In this document: in pieces, positions 50,263 to 62,610 of the stretch
Layout of the letters: every line of letters begins with the position of its first letter
How positions within the stretch are numbered: position 1 is the first letter of the stretch
NCBI RefSeq assembly: GCF_905220365.1
Contig: NC_061129.1
Location: 4,898,803-4,962,802, forward strand
Reading direction: 5' to 3'
DNA from: Vanessa cardui
Taxonomy: Eukaryota > Arthropoda > Insecta > Lepidoptera > Nymphalidae
DNA length: 64,000 nucleotides
The notes under the pieces: generated by a model
Database searches by the model: none
The model's input: only the letters and a program-made list of their open reading frames with translations
What the model was told of the DNA's origin: nothing
Translations under genes and position numbers: made by a program

Positions 50263-50418
50263 TGAATGAACAACTTACAATTGCTGGTAGATGTTTAAGG
50301 TTCATGTATGCATTTGCATTATTAAAATAAGAAGACAGAATGTTGCATTTTGAAGAGTTCATATTGTTCCAACGGGAGTGTAGTCATGTGTTAGCTTTAT
50401 AAATGTAATTATGCATTA

Positions 50419-50424
50419 AATAAA
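50419..50424 (+). terminator. Poly(A) signal AATAAA of prohibitin-1
   Basis: AATAAA 157 bases after the stop, followed by a T-rich stretch. Confidence 0.7.
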
Positions 50425-50601
50425 CTATAATTTGTTGAATTTCAGTGATTTCATTTCGTGACATGAAAAAATTTAAAAAATGTTACAATCATTTGTATTT
50501 TTAAGAAAAAAAAACATGAGATACATAATGTAACTTTATTGCGAGAATTGTAACAAAATGTAAAAGATTACCCTTGATTCATGAATCATCACACAACCAA
50601 T

Positions 50602-50607
50602 TTTATT
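50602..50607 (-). terminator. Poly(A) signal AATAAA of the shutdown-like gene
   Basis: Minus-strand AATAAA 37 bases beyond the stop; a second lies at 50,535-50,540. The prohibitin signal at 50,419 on the opposite strand is within 200 bp, so the two 3' UTRs may nearly touch. Confidence 0.6.
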
Positions 50608-50643
50608 TTGCTGTCTAGTAGAAAAAATTTGGTTTTAGTTTCT

Positions 50644-52040
50644 TCAAATGAATAAATCAATCTTTGATTCTATAGGAACCTGTTCTTCCTCTTTATCCAA
50701 TAAATATTCTTTCTGAATTTGATTACAAAACAAATTTTCTTTAACACAAGTTTCTTTAATGTAATCCATTTCAGCTGCATTTAAATTACAGGGTAGGGTC
50801 AGTTTACATATATTAACATTTTCCTTGAAATTCTTTATCAAATTATCTACTTCCGTTTTAAATGCATCATTTATTATATTTGAGTCTAAAATTTTATTTT
50901 CAACAAGTTTCGCTTGATTACATGAATCTCTTGTCTTAGTGAGAATTGTTAATTCAGCAATTATTTTCTCGTTATCAGGACTTAGCTGAAGTGCTCTTTT
51001 TAACCTTTTCTGTGCTGCATCAAACTGACCAATCATTCTCAATGCCTTTGCATTATGAAAAAGAGCTTTTACATTATTCCACAGACTATTTAACCTATTA
51101 AGCTCCTTACAAATCGTACAAGATTTCAGGGGTTGTTTTGTTTCATTATAACAAACTAACAAATTGATGTACAATTTAATTAATAGTTTTTCTTGTATGT
51201 TCTCCTCTTTTTCATCAGCCAATCTACATCTGTGTAGCATATTAATTGCCTTCCTAAAAGACTGTATTGCTGCGGTAAAGTTTTTTGTTTTATGAAATGT
51301 AACACCTAAACTATATAGCACTTTAACTTCATGATGAACTCTATCAAATATATTAGGCTCTGAAAAATCTAGTTTTCTGGAAAAAAACAGTCATATTGTC
51401 ATAATAAAATACCAAGAAATGAAAGCTATATTCATTTTAAAGTAAACCTACCCCTCTTTAGGAGTGTTGATACTTTTTATAAGCTTTATATAAAAAATGC
51501 AATCAGCTTTAGGCTTTATTCTAGGTGGGACACCCATTTGTCCATACATGACTACATATGACAAATGAAACACAGCCATCTCACCAACTAACATAGATTC
51601 TATGGCAATTTGTATACCCGGTAACAAGCCATTTTCATTAAGATTTACTACCTAAAACAAATATAAAATTATAAACTATAATTACAAAATATTCTTAATT
51701 TAATGTTTATGTATCTTACCAATGGTTTGTGTGACTTTGTATAATCAAAAGGCTCAGTCTCATTTTCCCAATAACCTGAAAATATTAGTGAAACAGTGCA
51801 TCCTTTATGTAAAGGTAATCCTCCACCTTCCTCCAAAATCTTTTTCTTGACAAGTCCATTTTCATCTACTGGTTTCAATTCTTTCTCAAATTCCTCAAAT
51901 GAGGACACCGGCTTTCCAATATAATCAATTATTTTGTCTTCATTATTATCAAATATGGCGTTATATTCTGCGTCATCATAATCTTCATTTATATGAAGAA
52001 CAGAACCCGTCGTCAATAGTTTGCTGTAATGTACTTGCAC
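50644..52040 (-). CDS. shu: Shutdown/FKBP6-like inactive immunophilin with TPR domain
   Basis: Exons 51,720-52,040, 51,452-51,651 and 50,644-51,376 join in frame (phases 0 and 2) to 1,254 bp, 417 residues. The FKBP-type fold spans about residues 66-170: KKKILEEGGG, then VSLIFSGYWENETEPFDYTK, then LLPGIQIAIESMLVGEMAVF and GVPPRIKPKADCIFYIKLIK. TPR helices follow at about 185-310, including VLYSLGVTFHKTKNFTAAIQ and AKALRMIGQFDAAQKRLKRAL. This FKBP-plus-TPR order fits FKBP6/Shutdown, a Hsp90 co-chaperone of the piRNA pathway needed in germ cells (known for the family). Usual PPIase active-site aromatic residues appear replaced, as in the inactive members. The N-terminus is acidic (DYDDAEYNAIFDNNED). 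Other FKBP-TPR proteins (FKBP4/5/8) are less likely because only one FKBP domain and no membrane anchor are present. Confidence 0.85.
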
Positions 52041-52995
52041 TTTAAAAATTTTACTATTTTTAGTGAGTTTGAACTCCTAACTTTGTATAAATATTCTTAT
52101 AATATATTATTTTATTGTACTGTGTGTTATTTCTAAGTTTTATTTATGTTATTGTATTATATACAGACTAACAGACTGTAACTTATGTGTTATTCAATAT
52201 AGAAACTTGAAACAACATTGAATTGTCTTGTTGGTAATTTAGGTGTAACTTTAAGAGAATAACAGCACAAACCCTAAATCCAAGCCATTTTCTAAAGCTA
52301 AAGGAGGCTCTTTCGTATCCATTTTCGTACAAGCTTATTTGGAACAAATGGTAAGATTAAAGATGTTTATAATCATATAAATGTCAATTTAAATAACAAT
52401 TGCAATACATTTAAATAAATCTTGACATACGTCATTGCTAAGGGTTTTAATAATTTGACATATTTTTTTTGTTAATTCTTTCCCACTGAAGTCTGAGATA
52501 AGCCAAAGGTATTGCACCATACGTCTACACGTTTAAAGCATTAAAAAATAATTCTACATATTTAAGTAAATTTTCAGCTTAAGTAATTTTTTGATGTTAA
52601 GGTATTTATCCTATTTTTTTATAGTTTGCTTAACATTTCGCTATCCATGTATGTTCCTAGATAAAAAAACTAATTATTTGATGTATAATGATTTTTTCAA
52701 ACAACTTATTTTCGCTGAACTAAGCTACGACAAACAAAACACTCCAAAGTTTACCGTCATTTGTTATTTTTTTTTTTCAGATTTCTTTATTCGTTTAATT
52801 TCTAATTAAGCTAAGACTTAAAGACATTTTTAAAAAATAATAGCCGGACGAGCATACGTGGTATTATGAAAAAGAAGAAAAGGCTAAGAGTAAGTAAGAG
52901 CATTAAAAATATCGGAGGAAAAAACGTAAAGAAGGAGCAACTAACACTAGGGAGGCCAGATTTTGTGAAATAAGTAAAAGAGATATATAAAAATG
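52041..52995. other. Intergenic region upstream of the shutdown-like gene
   Basis: AT-rich. It should contain the shutdown-like promoter; a GC-elevated patch at 52,255-52,330 could be a 5' UTR exon or core promoter but no splice signal is clear. Near 52,840-52,860 a scrap of the GGCGGACGAGCAT repeat (GCCGGACGAGCATACG) is present. Confidence 0.45.
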
Positions 52996-53297
52996 TCGAA
53001 TGAGTCGAGATGGCGCAGTGGTTAGAACGCGTGCATCTTAACCGATGATCGCGGGTTCAAACCCAGGCAAGCACCGCTGATTCATGTGCTTAATTTGTCT
53101 ATATAATTCATATCGGGCTCAGCGGTGAAGGAAAACATCGTGAGGAAACCTGCATGTGACAAATTTCATAGAAATTGTGCCACATGTGTATTCGACCAAC
53201 CCGCATTGGAACAGCGTGGTGGAATATGTTCCAAACCTTCTCCTCAAAGGGAGAGGAGGCCTTTAGCCCAGCAGTGGGAATTTACAGGCTGTTGATG
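52996..53297 (+). mobile_element. tRNA-derived SINE, full length, 11-bp target-site duplication
   Basis: The cleanest copy in the window: box A TGGCGCAGTGG, box B GGTTCAAACCC, complete body, short TGATGAT tail. Perfect duplication ATATAAAAATG at 52,985-52,995 and 53,298-53,308. It lies between the shutdown-like gene and the myosin 3' end. Confidence 0.94.
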
Positions 53298-53713
53298 ATA
53301 TAAAAATGAAAATTGGTTTGTGAGATGACTACTTTGATTTCATTGGTAGAGTGGAACTAGAATAGTACCGTTTTTTAAATATATTTTATTTTTATCATTA
53401 AATGCCCTTTAATTGACGGTGATTGGTCAAATGTCAGTGGCTTAGAAGGCTGTCCAAATATTGTCATTTTCTAAAATGTAATATTCTTTGTATAGAAATA
53501 TAAATATTATATTATATATAATAGAGCAGTATTGGATGTTAACAATGAGCTATCCACTTTAACAACAAAACGGGTCATTGCGGGGTATGGCCTTGTGAAG
53601 ACAAATTCCATGGGTAGTGGGCACCCGGTTTTATTTTCTAGCGTTTCATTAAGGGATACTTTATAAAATATAGGGTATAACAAACTCAAATAAATTTAGT
53701 ATTTTACAAAATA

Positions 53714-53719
53714 TTTATT
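53714..53719 (-). terminator. Poly(A) signal AATAAA of the myosin gene
   Basis: Minus-strand AATAAA 40 bases beyond the TGA stop. Confidence 0.65.
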
Positions 53720-53758
53720 AGCTTTTTAATGTTCATAATTTAACTTATATATGCAACA

Positions 53759-56700
53759 TCACGTCCGTTGTTTTTGTTTCATTGCCTGTCGCAATACAGC
53801 AATATATGATGATATAAGGTCGTCCATTTTGTAACCTAACGATGTTTCACAAAGAATCTTCGTTCCACGAACAAAGTTGCCCATTGTCATGTGGAAGAAA
53901 GTATTACCTGATGACCAGTTAGATAGTTGAGAAAATGGATAGGTTACTAACAAATCCTGCAATAAAATAAAATATATAAGACATTGTTATAATGATTTTT
54001 TCTATCCATGAAAAACTTAGTTCATTAGACGATGACGATGTAATAAATTCATTACTTTTTTATATGTAAGCCCAAAACTTTTATTTCATATAACAAATTC
54101 AAACGAATAATTTTCGATTTTACTTACGCGACTTTGGGGGTGTATAACACTGACACCATTTTTATTTATCCCTATGACAACCATTTCGGGATAAGAAGGA
54201 TCTGAAGTTTGCTTAACTTCAAAGAATGCTGTTCCAAATGTTGGAAGTTGATAGATTTTCTTTAAAAATTGCTCTTTCGCTTCATCTTCTGTCATAGGAC
54301 CATGTTTAAGATACGTTGCACTAATCGCAGACTTCCACTGGGAATTTGATTGGATACTCGTCATATCGGGTGGTATAAACTCTTCTAGCATTTGTGTTAT
54401 TTGGGGTAACAGAGATTGATCATTGCCATATCTAGCTCTATAAATTAGTGCAGCTAATTCAATTAAATCTTGTTTTGAAGTTTTATGATATCCACGTAAA
54501 TATTTTGGAAGTTCTTGTGGGAAGTAAAATATTTGATCTGCGTTCTTATCTCTACCAGGTATTGTGTTAATCCACAGCTTCTTCATAAAGAATATTTGGT
54601 AATTCATCTGTAGTTGATTTCCCGCTGAAATAAAAATCAGTGTTAATTTTCTAATAAAAAAACTGGACTCAGAAAAGATAAAGGCAGTCTGTTCATTTTT
54701 AATACCTACCTCCACGCCCTGGACGTGTTTGTTTCATCCATTCTACAAGTTCATGAATAAAATCAAAGAAGTAATAATTTTCTGGAACAGAGAATACTTT
54801 ATCAATAATTTTTACAAAAAGGCTAAAACCATCACTGTTCTTAAGGTTCAGGCGTCCAGTTATCTGCTCACAAAGCTCTCTAGCTTTTGTGGATGAATCA
54901 ACTTCAAAGGCTTCATCGGTATCATCCGGGAAATATACTTTGTGATATATTTGCATACTTCTATGTTGTATGGCTTCAACCTCTACTACATACGGGGCAT
55001 ATATTCTTGGTCCACCTCTTTGTATTTTAAATATACGTTTTAAGCAATCTTTTGCAATAGGATGTGGTCTTGTCTTTAAAAATTCTACAGTTTCTTTTAT
55101 TAAAACTTGTCCACAAGCAAAAATACCCGTAGCAAGCCACAGTAATTCCCATCCCCTCTCTTCACTAAGCTGTATTCTATTATTTGTTAATTGCTTCATT
55201 ATTTGACAGTAAATCTCATCCCTCATTGCGGGTTCGTTTGTGGGTCTAAATATTTCATCTGTATATTCAGTAACGGATCTGGCTTTTGGCGTTGGCATAT
55301 CACCCATATATTTCAGTATAGCAATGAATGATGCAACCGCTGCCTTAGACAACTTCTCATCATCTTGTAATTTTTTAAGTAACGGTTTTCTAATAGGTTC
55401 TCGAGCATGTGACCATAAATTACCAGAAACTGTTCTTTTAGCTGGAGTTATTGTTGATTGTCTTGATATTGTAATATTAGTATCATAATTTTCTCTAAAA
55501 TGTTCCTCAGCAAACTTTTCAAGCGTATGCATCTTTTTCCTTTGTATTGTGTTGTACTTAGAATGAACATTTTTGTTAGTATTTATATTTCCTTTCTTAA
55601 ATACTTCTAGTATCATAGGTGAAGGTTTCGATAACGTTGGTAAAATGTATACTTGCTCTGTTGGAAATAGGCCTTCTTGGCCATTGCATTCACCATGGCC
55701 CCAAGTTGCATTCATTAATGTTTCTCCTGTTGATTCTTGCAAAAGTGTAATTAGATCGCCTTTCTTGTATTGCAAGAATGAAGCAGCGTCACTGTATCCT
55801 TGAGAATCGCTTTGAGTAATAACATAAATTGAACGTCTTTTTAATCCATCTATCAAATATATAATCAGTGCACTCATTTCACTGGCATCAACACTCTGGA
55901 AAACAAATTCTTCTTGTTGTATTGTTCTAATCGTTATTCTTCCAACTTTATCAAATTCTTTGTCATCATCATAGGCTACATAAGTAACTTCAGGATATGA
56001 TATTTCCAGAAGTATATGCTCTGATTGGTCTACGATATAAACACCAGTCCAATTAACAGCTATAATTATAAGGTCTTTATTGATTGTGTCACCTTTCAAT
56101 TTAATAGCTTCAAAAAATCTTGAAAAGAGCATAGGCCATTTTATTTTAGAAAATATCACAATATCTTCTTTACATCTTAGAGGATCAACTGAAGATTGTA
56201 TGCTCGGAGAAGATTCAAAAGCTTTTGTTATAAGATGTTCCCATTTTGTTAAAGCGGCATCATTTGATTGAATAAATTGATTCGGTATGTAGTTCACTAT
56301 AACCTTTCTCAACACGTTAGGATCTATACGTGGGCCATACTCAATGTAGTGCTGCTGTGCGGCAATTATTGCCAAATCTTTTTCTGAATTGCAACGGTAT
56401 TCTCCAAACTTTACTCCTTTCACCACCTGGTGATAAATTAAATTGGTAGCTACTGGATCATCCGCTGGATCGTGCCACGGTGTAAATACCTCTTTTCTAT
56501 AAAACAAGCGCCAGGGAGCATTCTTTTCAGGAGTACCTTGTTCTCGGGCAAATTGTTCACATTGTGATATTGCGTCCATGATATGTTCGGCTTCACTTCC
56601 CAGTGAAAGGACTTTGTCATACAATGTTATATAAAGTGAAAATCCAAATGCATCAGAAAGCTCAATATTATCGGCTATTTGTTGACAGACTTCTTCAGAT

Positions 56701-59700
56701 GTTGTAGCTGAATCTGACTGAACCGTTTTTATTGTTTCATTCATTAATGTCACAGTCAGAAGAATAGGTTTTTTTGTTTTCGTCGCTTGCAATTCCAACC
56801 AACTTGGAGGTTGCGTACGTGGACCATTTTTAAATGTTCTTACAAGTCTACCTTCACAGTAAGGGGCATAACCAGGCGGCCCTACTCGTATAAACGATCG
56901 TAAATAAGTAATAAATCGTTCAGAAGGTGGAAAACAACCAACACAAAGAGAGAGTAAAATCCAACCACGTGCATAAGAAGCTTTTGAAGGGTTATTGGTA
57001 AGTTGCTTGCATAATTGGGCAAAAATTTCATCTCTGCAAAAAAAAAGTTTATTATTAAATACTATTTTTGAATATAATTGATATAATTTAATTAAAAGAG
57101 TGTTAAAATTTTGCTACCTAAGTTCTTTCCTAATAATACCATGCCCAATAATAAAGTGAAGTTTCTCCAAATTCGTACTACGACGTGAATTCAACCATGT
57201 ACTGTACATTTCGTTTGTCATGTCATCATTAACGAGATTTTTGAAAAGTTCTTCATTTAATTTAGTCTGCTTTTTTAGGGTTTTTTGGAGCATTTTACTC
57301 TTTCCCTGTCCATGTTCTTGAGATATCATTTCCTGAATAAATTTTAAATTAAAATAAACAAATTAGAAAAAAATTACAGGATGCTAAGGCCTCCTCTCCC
57401 TTTGAGGAGAAGGTTCGGAACATATTCACGTCCGGAACATATTCCATCACGCTGTTCCAATGCGGGTTAGTGGAATACACATGTGGCTGAATTTCTTTGA
57501 AATTAGATATATGCAGGTGTCCTCACGATGTTTTCCTTCACCGCTGAGCACGAGATGAATTATAAACACAAATAAAGCACAATAATATTCAGTGGTGCTT
57601 GCGTGGGTTTGAACCCGCAATCATCGGTTAAGATGCATACGTTTTAACCACAGCGCCCTTAATTCTGTAATCAACGTTTAATATTAATTTAAAACTAACT
57701 TACTTCAAATTCTTTGCTTTTTTTAAAAGCTCGGCCAACGGTATCGTACAATTTAGTCATGACTGGTACATTATCTATTTTATCATCTGTATATTTTGGT
57801 TCCGATAAATCACCCATAAACCTCAAAATTGTAATCCAAATCGCTTGAGATGCCATTTTGTCAATTGGAGATGGTAAGTCTAAAAGGGAGTGTTTCAACG
57901 GCTTTCGAGAATATTGATGGCTTATATTTCCAAGGAAATATGTGGCTGCAAACTTTTTAAAGTCATATTCGTCAAAAGGTTCTTCTTCCGGTTCTTGTGG
58001 CAGTGGAATAACGCTTGAAATTGTTGGCTTAGCTGTCGTTGTCTGAAAGTAAATTTACTTATAAAAACACATATTAATGTTAATGAATAAATAAGTTTTA
58101 TTTATGAATATTATGCAGTTATTTACCATTCCAAAGCCTGTACCTCGTACCGTACCCGCTGGTGTCGCAGTATCTTTCAAAAATCCGAAAACATCGTCAA
58201 CATATCTATCATCTATGACTGTATTGTTTTGGACATTACTTTCAACAGCAGCTTCCTTTGCTATCCAAATAGAAGACATGAGATCATTATATTTCTTTTC
58301 ATACCCATCTTCGGCTTTTTTAATATCACCTGAATTGTTTTCTTTTTCTTTCATCAGTTGGGCTAATTTAGCTTTCATAATGTGACCCTTTTCCTTAACT
58401 AATTTTCGTACGAGATACCCTCTACAAAAAGCTTGAAGATGTCTGAAGAACGTCCTTAAGTTTAAGAAAGTTTTTCTAAGTTCCCTTGATTTAAGAACTG
58501 CTTGTAATCTAAGATAACCTCTTCTCATTTTAAGGAAGTTGCTTCTAAAACCTCGAGCTCGGAAGTGTTTTTGAATTGTAATAGCTGCAGCTCGAAGCCG
58601 CAAATATCTCTTTCTGCAGATTAATCTTCGAACATTCGCCTGCACTCTGATTACTGCCGTTATTAGCACTTTATGGCGCAGTTCTTCGAGCAAGGTGTCA
58701 TGATGGTCTTTGAGAAAAACTTTTGTATGACCTAAGCGGAAATCATCGTCTTTCAAAACTTCACTACAGATCTTTTGAGTCGAGCTTTTACAGTCCGTTT
58801 TCTGTGGCAGTGGAATTCCAGGAATCACAAGTCGGTAGCGATGCACAAACTCAGAGTATGAATATCGTATAGGATATCCTGCCTGTCTTATTTTTGCAGT
58901 TTCCATCAAACCGGCATATCTAAGTTGTCGAACGCACAGCGCTCGGTCAAAAACCTAAAACAAGTTACAAAAACAGCGTTTTAGTAATTCCAGAAAAAAA
59001 GACGGATTTGCTTTTTAATGACTTACCCGTGGCTTTTTAAGTTCGTTTGGTTTTATACACCGTATGAAAAACGGATGACAGGCAAACAAAGTTTTCATAA
59101 GTGACTCGAGTGAGGTTTTGAATTTGTGACTTAAAGAAACAACTTTTCTGCTTCCACTTTGGGCTGTTATAGTTTCCGCCGAAAACAGATTCTTTAAAAA
59201 CGTGTTATTGGAATCGAGTATCATCTCTTTTATATCTGCGGTTAACATATCTCTATTTTTGTCCAGAAAGCCTGAAATATAAAGTTTATGAACCTAAAGC
59301 ATACACATCTATAATTTTTTGTAGTAAATATTTCATAATAATTGTATTTACCTTTTACTTCATACTGAACATCTCCAGCAAAGTGTCTTACACCAAACTT
59401 ATGTTCGTGGGTTGACTTTGGAGTAATATAAGAAGTTTTGTTGCTATGATTATTATTAAGTTTAGATAGAAGCGTGAGATCAGTGCCTTTAGGAAATCTT
59501 GATTCTTCATCAATAAGTGAGAGTAAGTTCATAGGTTTCTGTCCGATTAAATCAAGATTTTCTTGATTATCAACATAGTTAATATTTGACCAAGTTATTC
59601 CTTCTTTAGCATATTGCTCTTGTTCCAACTTGAAAATATGTCTTACGAAGAATTGTTGCAAATTTTCATTGGCATAATTGATGCACAATTGTTCAAAACT

Positions 59701-62229
59701 GTTAGATTCAAAATTTTCAAAACCAAAAATATCAAGAATTCCAACTGAACCACTGGTAAGCTGTTGATCTCTATGTAAAGTTTTGTTTATAATTTCTACG
59801 ATATATTCAAAAATATGCCCGTATATGGCTTTTACAAGAGCATCACGACCTTCCGTCGCAGCTCCAACTGAAATTGGGGACACAATTTTATCACCTTGAG
59901 CAATTAATGTTTTTTGAGTTAAAGCTTCACATAACCGTGCTTTGTTAACTCCGAGAAGGGCAGATATTCTATTAGCGTTTGTTGCATCTGCCACTTCAGA
60001 AGATTCAATATTGCTTACGTTAAAAGATTTAAACTTAAGATTTCCCAAGTGTAAAATCGCAGCAAGGAGGCTAAATATATCCCAAACATCGTTGTCAGAA
60101 AAATTAAGTACTTTAAAAGCCGACCTTATGTCTGAGAACTCCAGAGCATCATTACGACCATCACAAGTAAGCATTTTTCCTGAATTTAAATATTCAAAGT
60201 CTGCAGGTTTTCCCAGGTCCAGTTTCTTTTTTTCATCAGCAGAAAGTCCAGTTACCAGAGAATAAAATATGTGGTAGTTTCTTTCTCCTTTACTTTGCCT
60301 TACAATTCTCGATTTTTCTAATAGGTATTGATCAATATTTCCACCTTCTATAACTCCTTTACGACTAAAATAAATGTTTATATATTTTCCGAATCGAGAA
60401 GAATTATCATTTTTGACTGTTTTGGCGTTTCCGAAAGCTTCTAGAATAGGATTAGTTTCTTGGATTTGTTGTTCAATCCACGAATGTTTTCCACTCGCAG
60501 CTGCAAGATATTGCAATAGCAATTTGGTGCTTTCTGTTTTTCCCGCTCCGCTCTCTCCGCTGAAATGTATTACGTGATAATGATAGAATTAAATTATTTA
60601 TTGAATAGTCAGGGTGGGTGTAGAAAAATAATATAATATTTAAATTTTTATGTGTGTTTTATATTGTAACGAATTTATGCATACCTGATTACCACACACT
60701 GATTTGTTGACGTATCTAATAATTCTCGGTATGAATCATTTCCAATGGCAAAAATATGAGGCGGTATATCGCCAATATTTCTATCTTGATAAAAATGAAT
60801 TTGATCCATCGTATAAATTGGTAATATCTCATATGGATTTATTGCTATTAACATAGTACCTGTATAAGTCTGAAAAAAAAACCAATCATTATCATTACAT
60901 ACTTAGTACAAAAAAGTCGCTTACCGCTATCAATCCGTATAATATGCTTAGTTCTTTGAAATTACGCAACGTATTTCGATGCGGTTTTTTTTTAATAGAT
61001 AGTGTTTCGAGAGGATTATTTATGTATACAATAAGTGTCTAACGTAATGTAAATAAATAAATTCTGTAGTATATTTATTGTCAGTATTGCACCCATGCGT
61101 AGCCGGGGCGGGTCGCTTGTATCTTATAAAATAAGATAAATTAAAAAAAAATTAAGTATATATTAATATCCAAATGAAGGAGCTCTTAAAGCACTTTTCC
61201 TATTACCTACTTGCTTATCTTATATTCTGAAACACTAAGAAACTCCACAAGTATGTAATTAGTTCTAAGTTTCATTATCATTTAATAATCATTATTTTTT
61301 TATGATATTGTTAGAAAGAGGTGCAAATGGGTCGCCTGATGGTAAGTGATCATAACAACTGTAACAAATATTAATAACTTTTTTCATCGCTAACGCGACC
61401 AGACCAATCTTGGGAACTAAGAAGTTATGTCCCTTGTGCCTGTTGTTTCTCTAGCTCACTCATCCTTCAAACCGAAACACAAGAATACAATAGTATTGCA
61501 TAGTATAAATACAATGTTAGGCTGTTGAATGTCTGATGGCTTAGTATCATAGTTCGTACCCGGGCTTACATAAAGCTAACGTAATCATTTCATTCGTTTA
61601 TAAATCTACTTGAATTTATTTCGTTAAGTACTATGCCAAAGGTAGGTTGCACAAAAGACTGTGTCTAAATTAATGTAGACCTCTAGGTATACACAGTGAT
61701 TTTCAGTGAATTTTTGGTTTTCGAGTATCTAAAACCTTTTTCTTGTAGGTAGGTTCCTAATTATTGATCAGAATAAGGCCTCTATGATAGTTAAATACCT
61801 ATCATAACAATAGGTAAGCAAAAAATAAATAAAAACATAAAACTAAAAATATCGACTGTCCTTACGTATATAAGCTGTTGATTGTAGCGTATATGCAGGT
61901 TTCGAAGAATTGTGTACTCTTGCAGTTCTCCGAGAGTGATCATGTCTTCCACGCTCCTAATAGAAGTCGAGTGTAACGGCTTAATGACATTTGTTGCAGC
62001 CGTTGAGAACACTTCTCCATTGTCATCTTTTACTTGTAATTTACCACCAGAACTATTTAGCACTTTAACGGCAAACGGTATGTCAAATTCAGACTTGTTC
62101 TCCGGTTGTAACCAAACATAGTCCTATAAAAAATAATATAACTTATCTTAGAACATTGCTAAAATCTCTGAGATTTAAGTGCATTTATTTACAATAGTTA
62201 CTTACAGATATTTGTATGCGTTCTGCCAT
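53759..62229 (-). CDS. Class VII unconventional myosin (MyTH4-FERM myosin)
   Basis: Eleven exons join without frame breaks: 62,206-62,229 (±1), 61,866-62,123, 60,685-60,869, 59,352-60,559, 59,027-59,271, 58,127-58,954, 57,704-58,042, 57,118-57,332, 54,710-57,033, 54,128-54,624, 53,759-53,956. This gives about 2,106 residues; fly myosin VIIs are 2,100-2,170. Order: motor domain with P-loop GESGAGKT (about 150), switch I NDNSSRFGKY and switch II DIFGFENFESNSFEQ; about five IQ motifs near 745-850; a short charged helix; MyTH4 and FERM; SH3 (SFLQYKKGDLITLL, GLFPTEQVYIL); second MyTH4 (KYMGDMP) and FERM ending in SNWSSGNTFFHMTMGN and SLGYKMDDLISSYI. Such motors move on actin and organise bundles in bristles, hairs and sensory cells. 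The start (MAERIQISDYVWLQPEN) and many substitutions differ from the highly conserved crinkled/myosin-VIIa, so I favour the second insect paralogue (Myo28B1/VIIb-like). Class certain, paralogue not. Confidence 0.93.
57372..57661 (-). mobile_element. tRNA-derived SINE in myosin intron 7
   Basis: Nearly full reverse copy between exons 57,704-58,042 and 57,118-57,332. The tail segment AACAGCCTGTAAATTTCCCA is missing, and ACGTCCGGAACATATTCCA duplicates part of the body. Box B complement GGGTTTGAACCC is intact; the box A complement is damaged (CCACAGCGCCC). Confidence 0.88.
60946..61125 (-). mobile_element. Helitron-like repeat in myosin intron 2
   Basis: Reverse copy ending CATGCGTAGCCGGGGCGGGTCGC; same family as at 19,690. 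It lies in the largest myosin intron (60,870-61,865). Confidence 0.6.
61316..61580 (+). repeat. GGCGGACGAGCAT SINE-like repeat in myosin intron 2
   Basis: Decayed copy opposite in orientation to the myosin (GTCGCCTGATGGTAAGTGAT, TTATGTCCCTTGTGCCTGTT, GGGCTTACATAAAGC). Confidence 0.75.
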
Positions 62230-62557
62230 TTTTAACCCCTTTTATTGAGATTCTACTTATTGGCTAAATATTCCGGGAATTACATTACTGCTACAGTAAT
62301 AAATGAAAACTGCCACATTTTTTATCAATGTTCTAGATTATTTATCATCATTGTATAGATAAATCAATCTTATCAGAAATACCGAATGATAGTGTTATAT
62401 GACCACCTTAATAGGCATGATGATTGTATACTACTTCAAATTCAAATAAACAAATCTATATTTATACCTATCTTTATAAGATACGTAAATCATATCTGGG
62501 CTTGAAATATTTACGGGAATTTAATAATTATGCAAAAATTTAAATTAGTAAATACCA
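62230..62557. other. Myosin promoter region / gap to Rpn8
   Basis: About 330 bp separate the myosin ATG from the Rpn8 poly(A) signal, so the myosin promoter and any 5' UTR must be short or lie in Rpn8. TATAGATAAATC- and TATAAGATACG-like sequences are present, but no core promoter can be assigned. Confidence 0.4.
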
Positions 62558-62563
62558 TTTATT
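62558..62563 (-). terminator. Poly(A) signal AATAAA of Rpn8
   Basis: Minus-strand AATAAA 48 bases beyond the stop codon. Confidence 0.65.
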
Positions 62564-62610
62564 AAAATAATTCAGTGTTACAAACAACTTAGACTAATGA
62601 TGATTCCATA

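Noticed and set aside
54970..56271. Plus-strand frames inside the myosin (54,970; 55,240; 55,573; 56,080; 58,104; 59,942; 60,374; 61,912)
   Set aside because: Antisense shadows of well-supported myosin exons.
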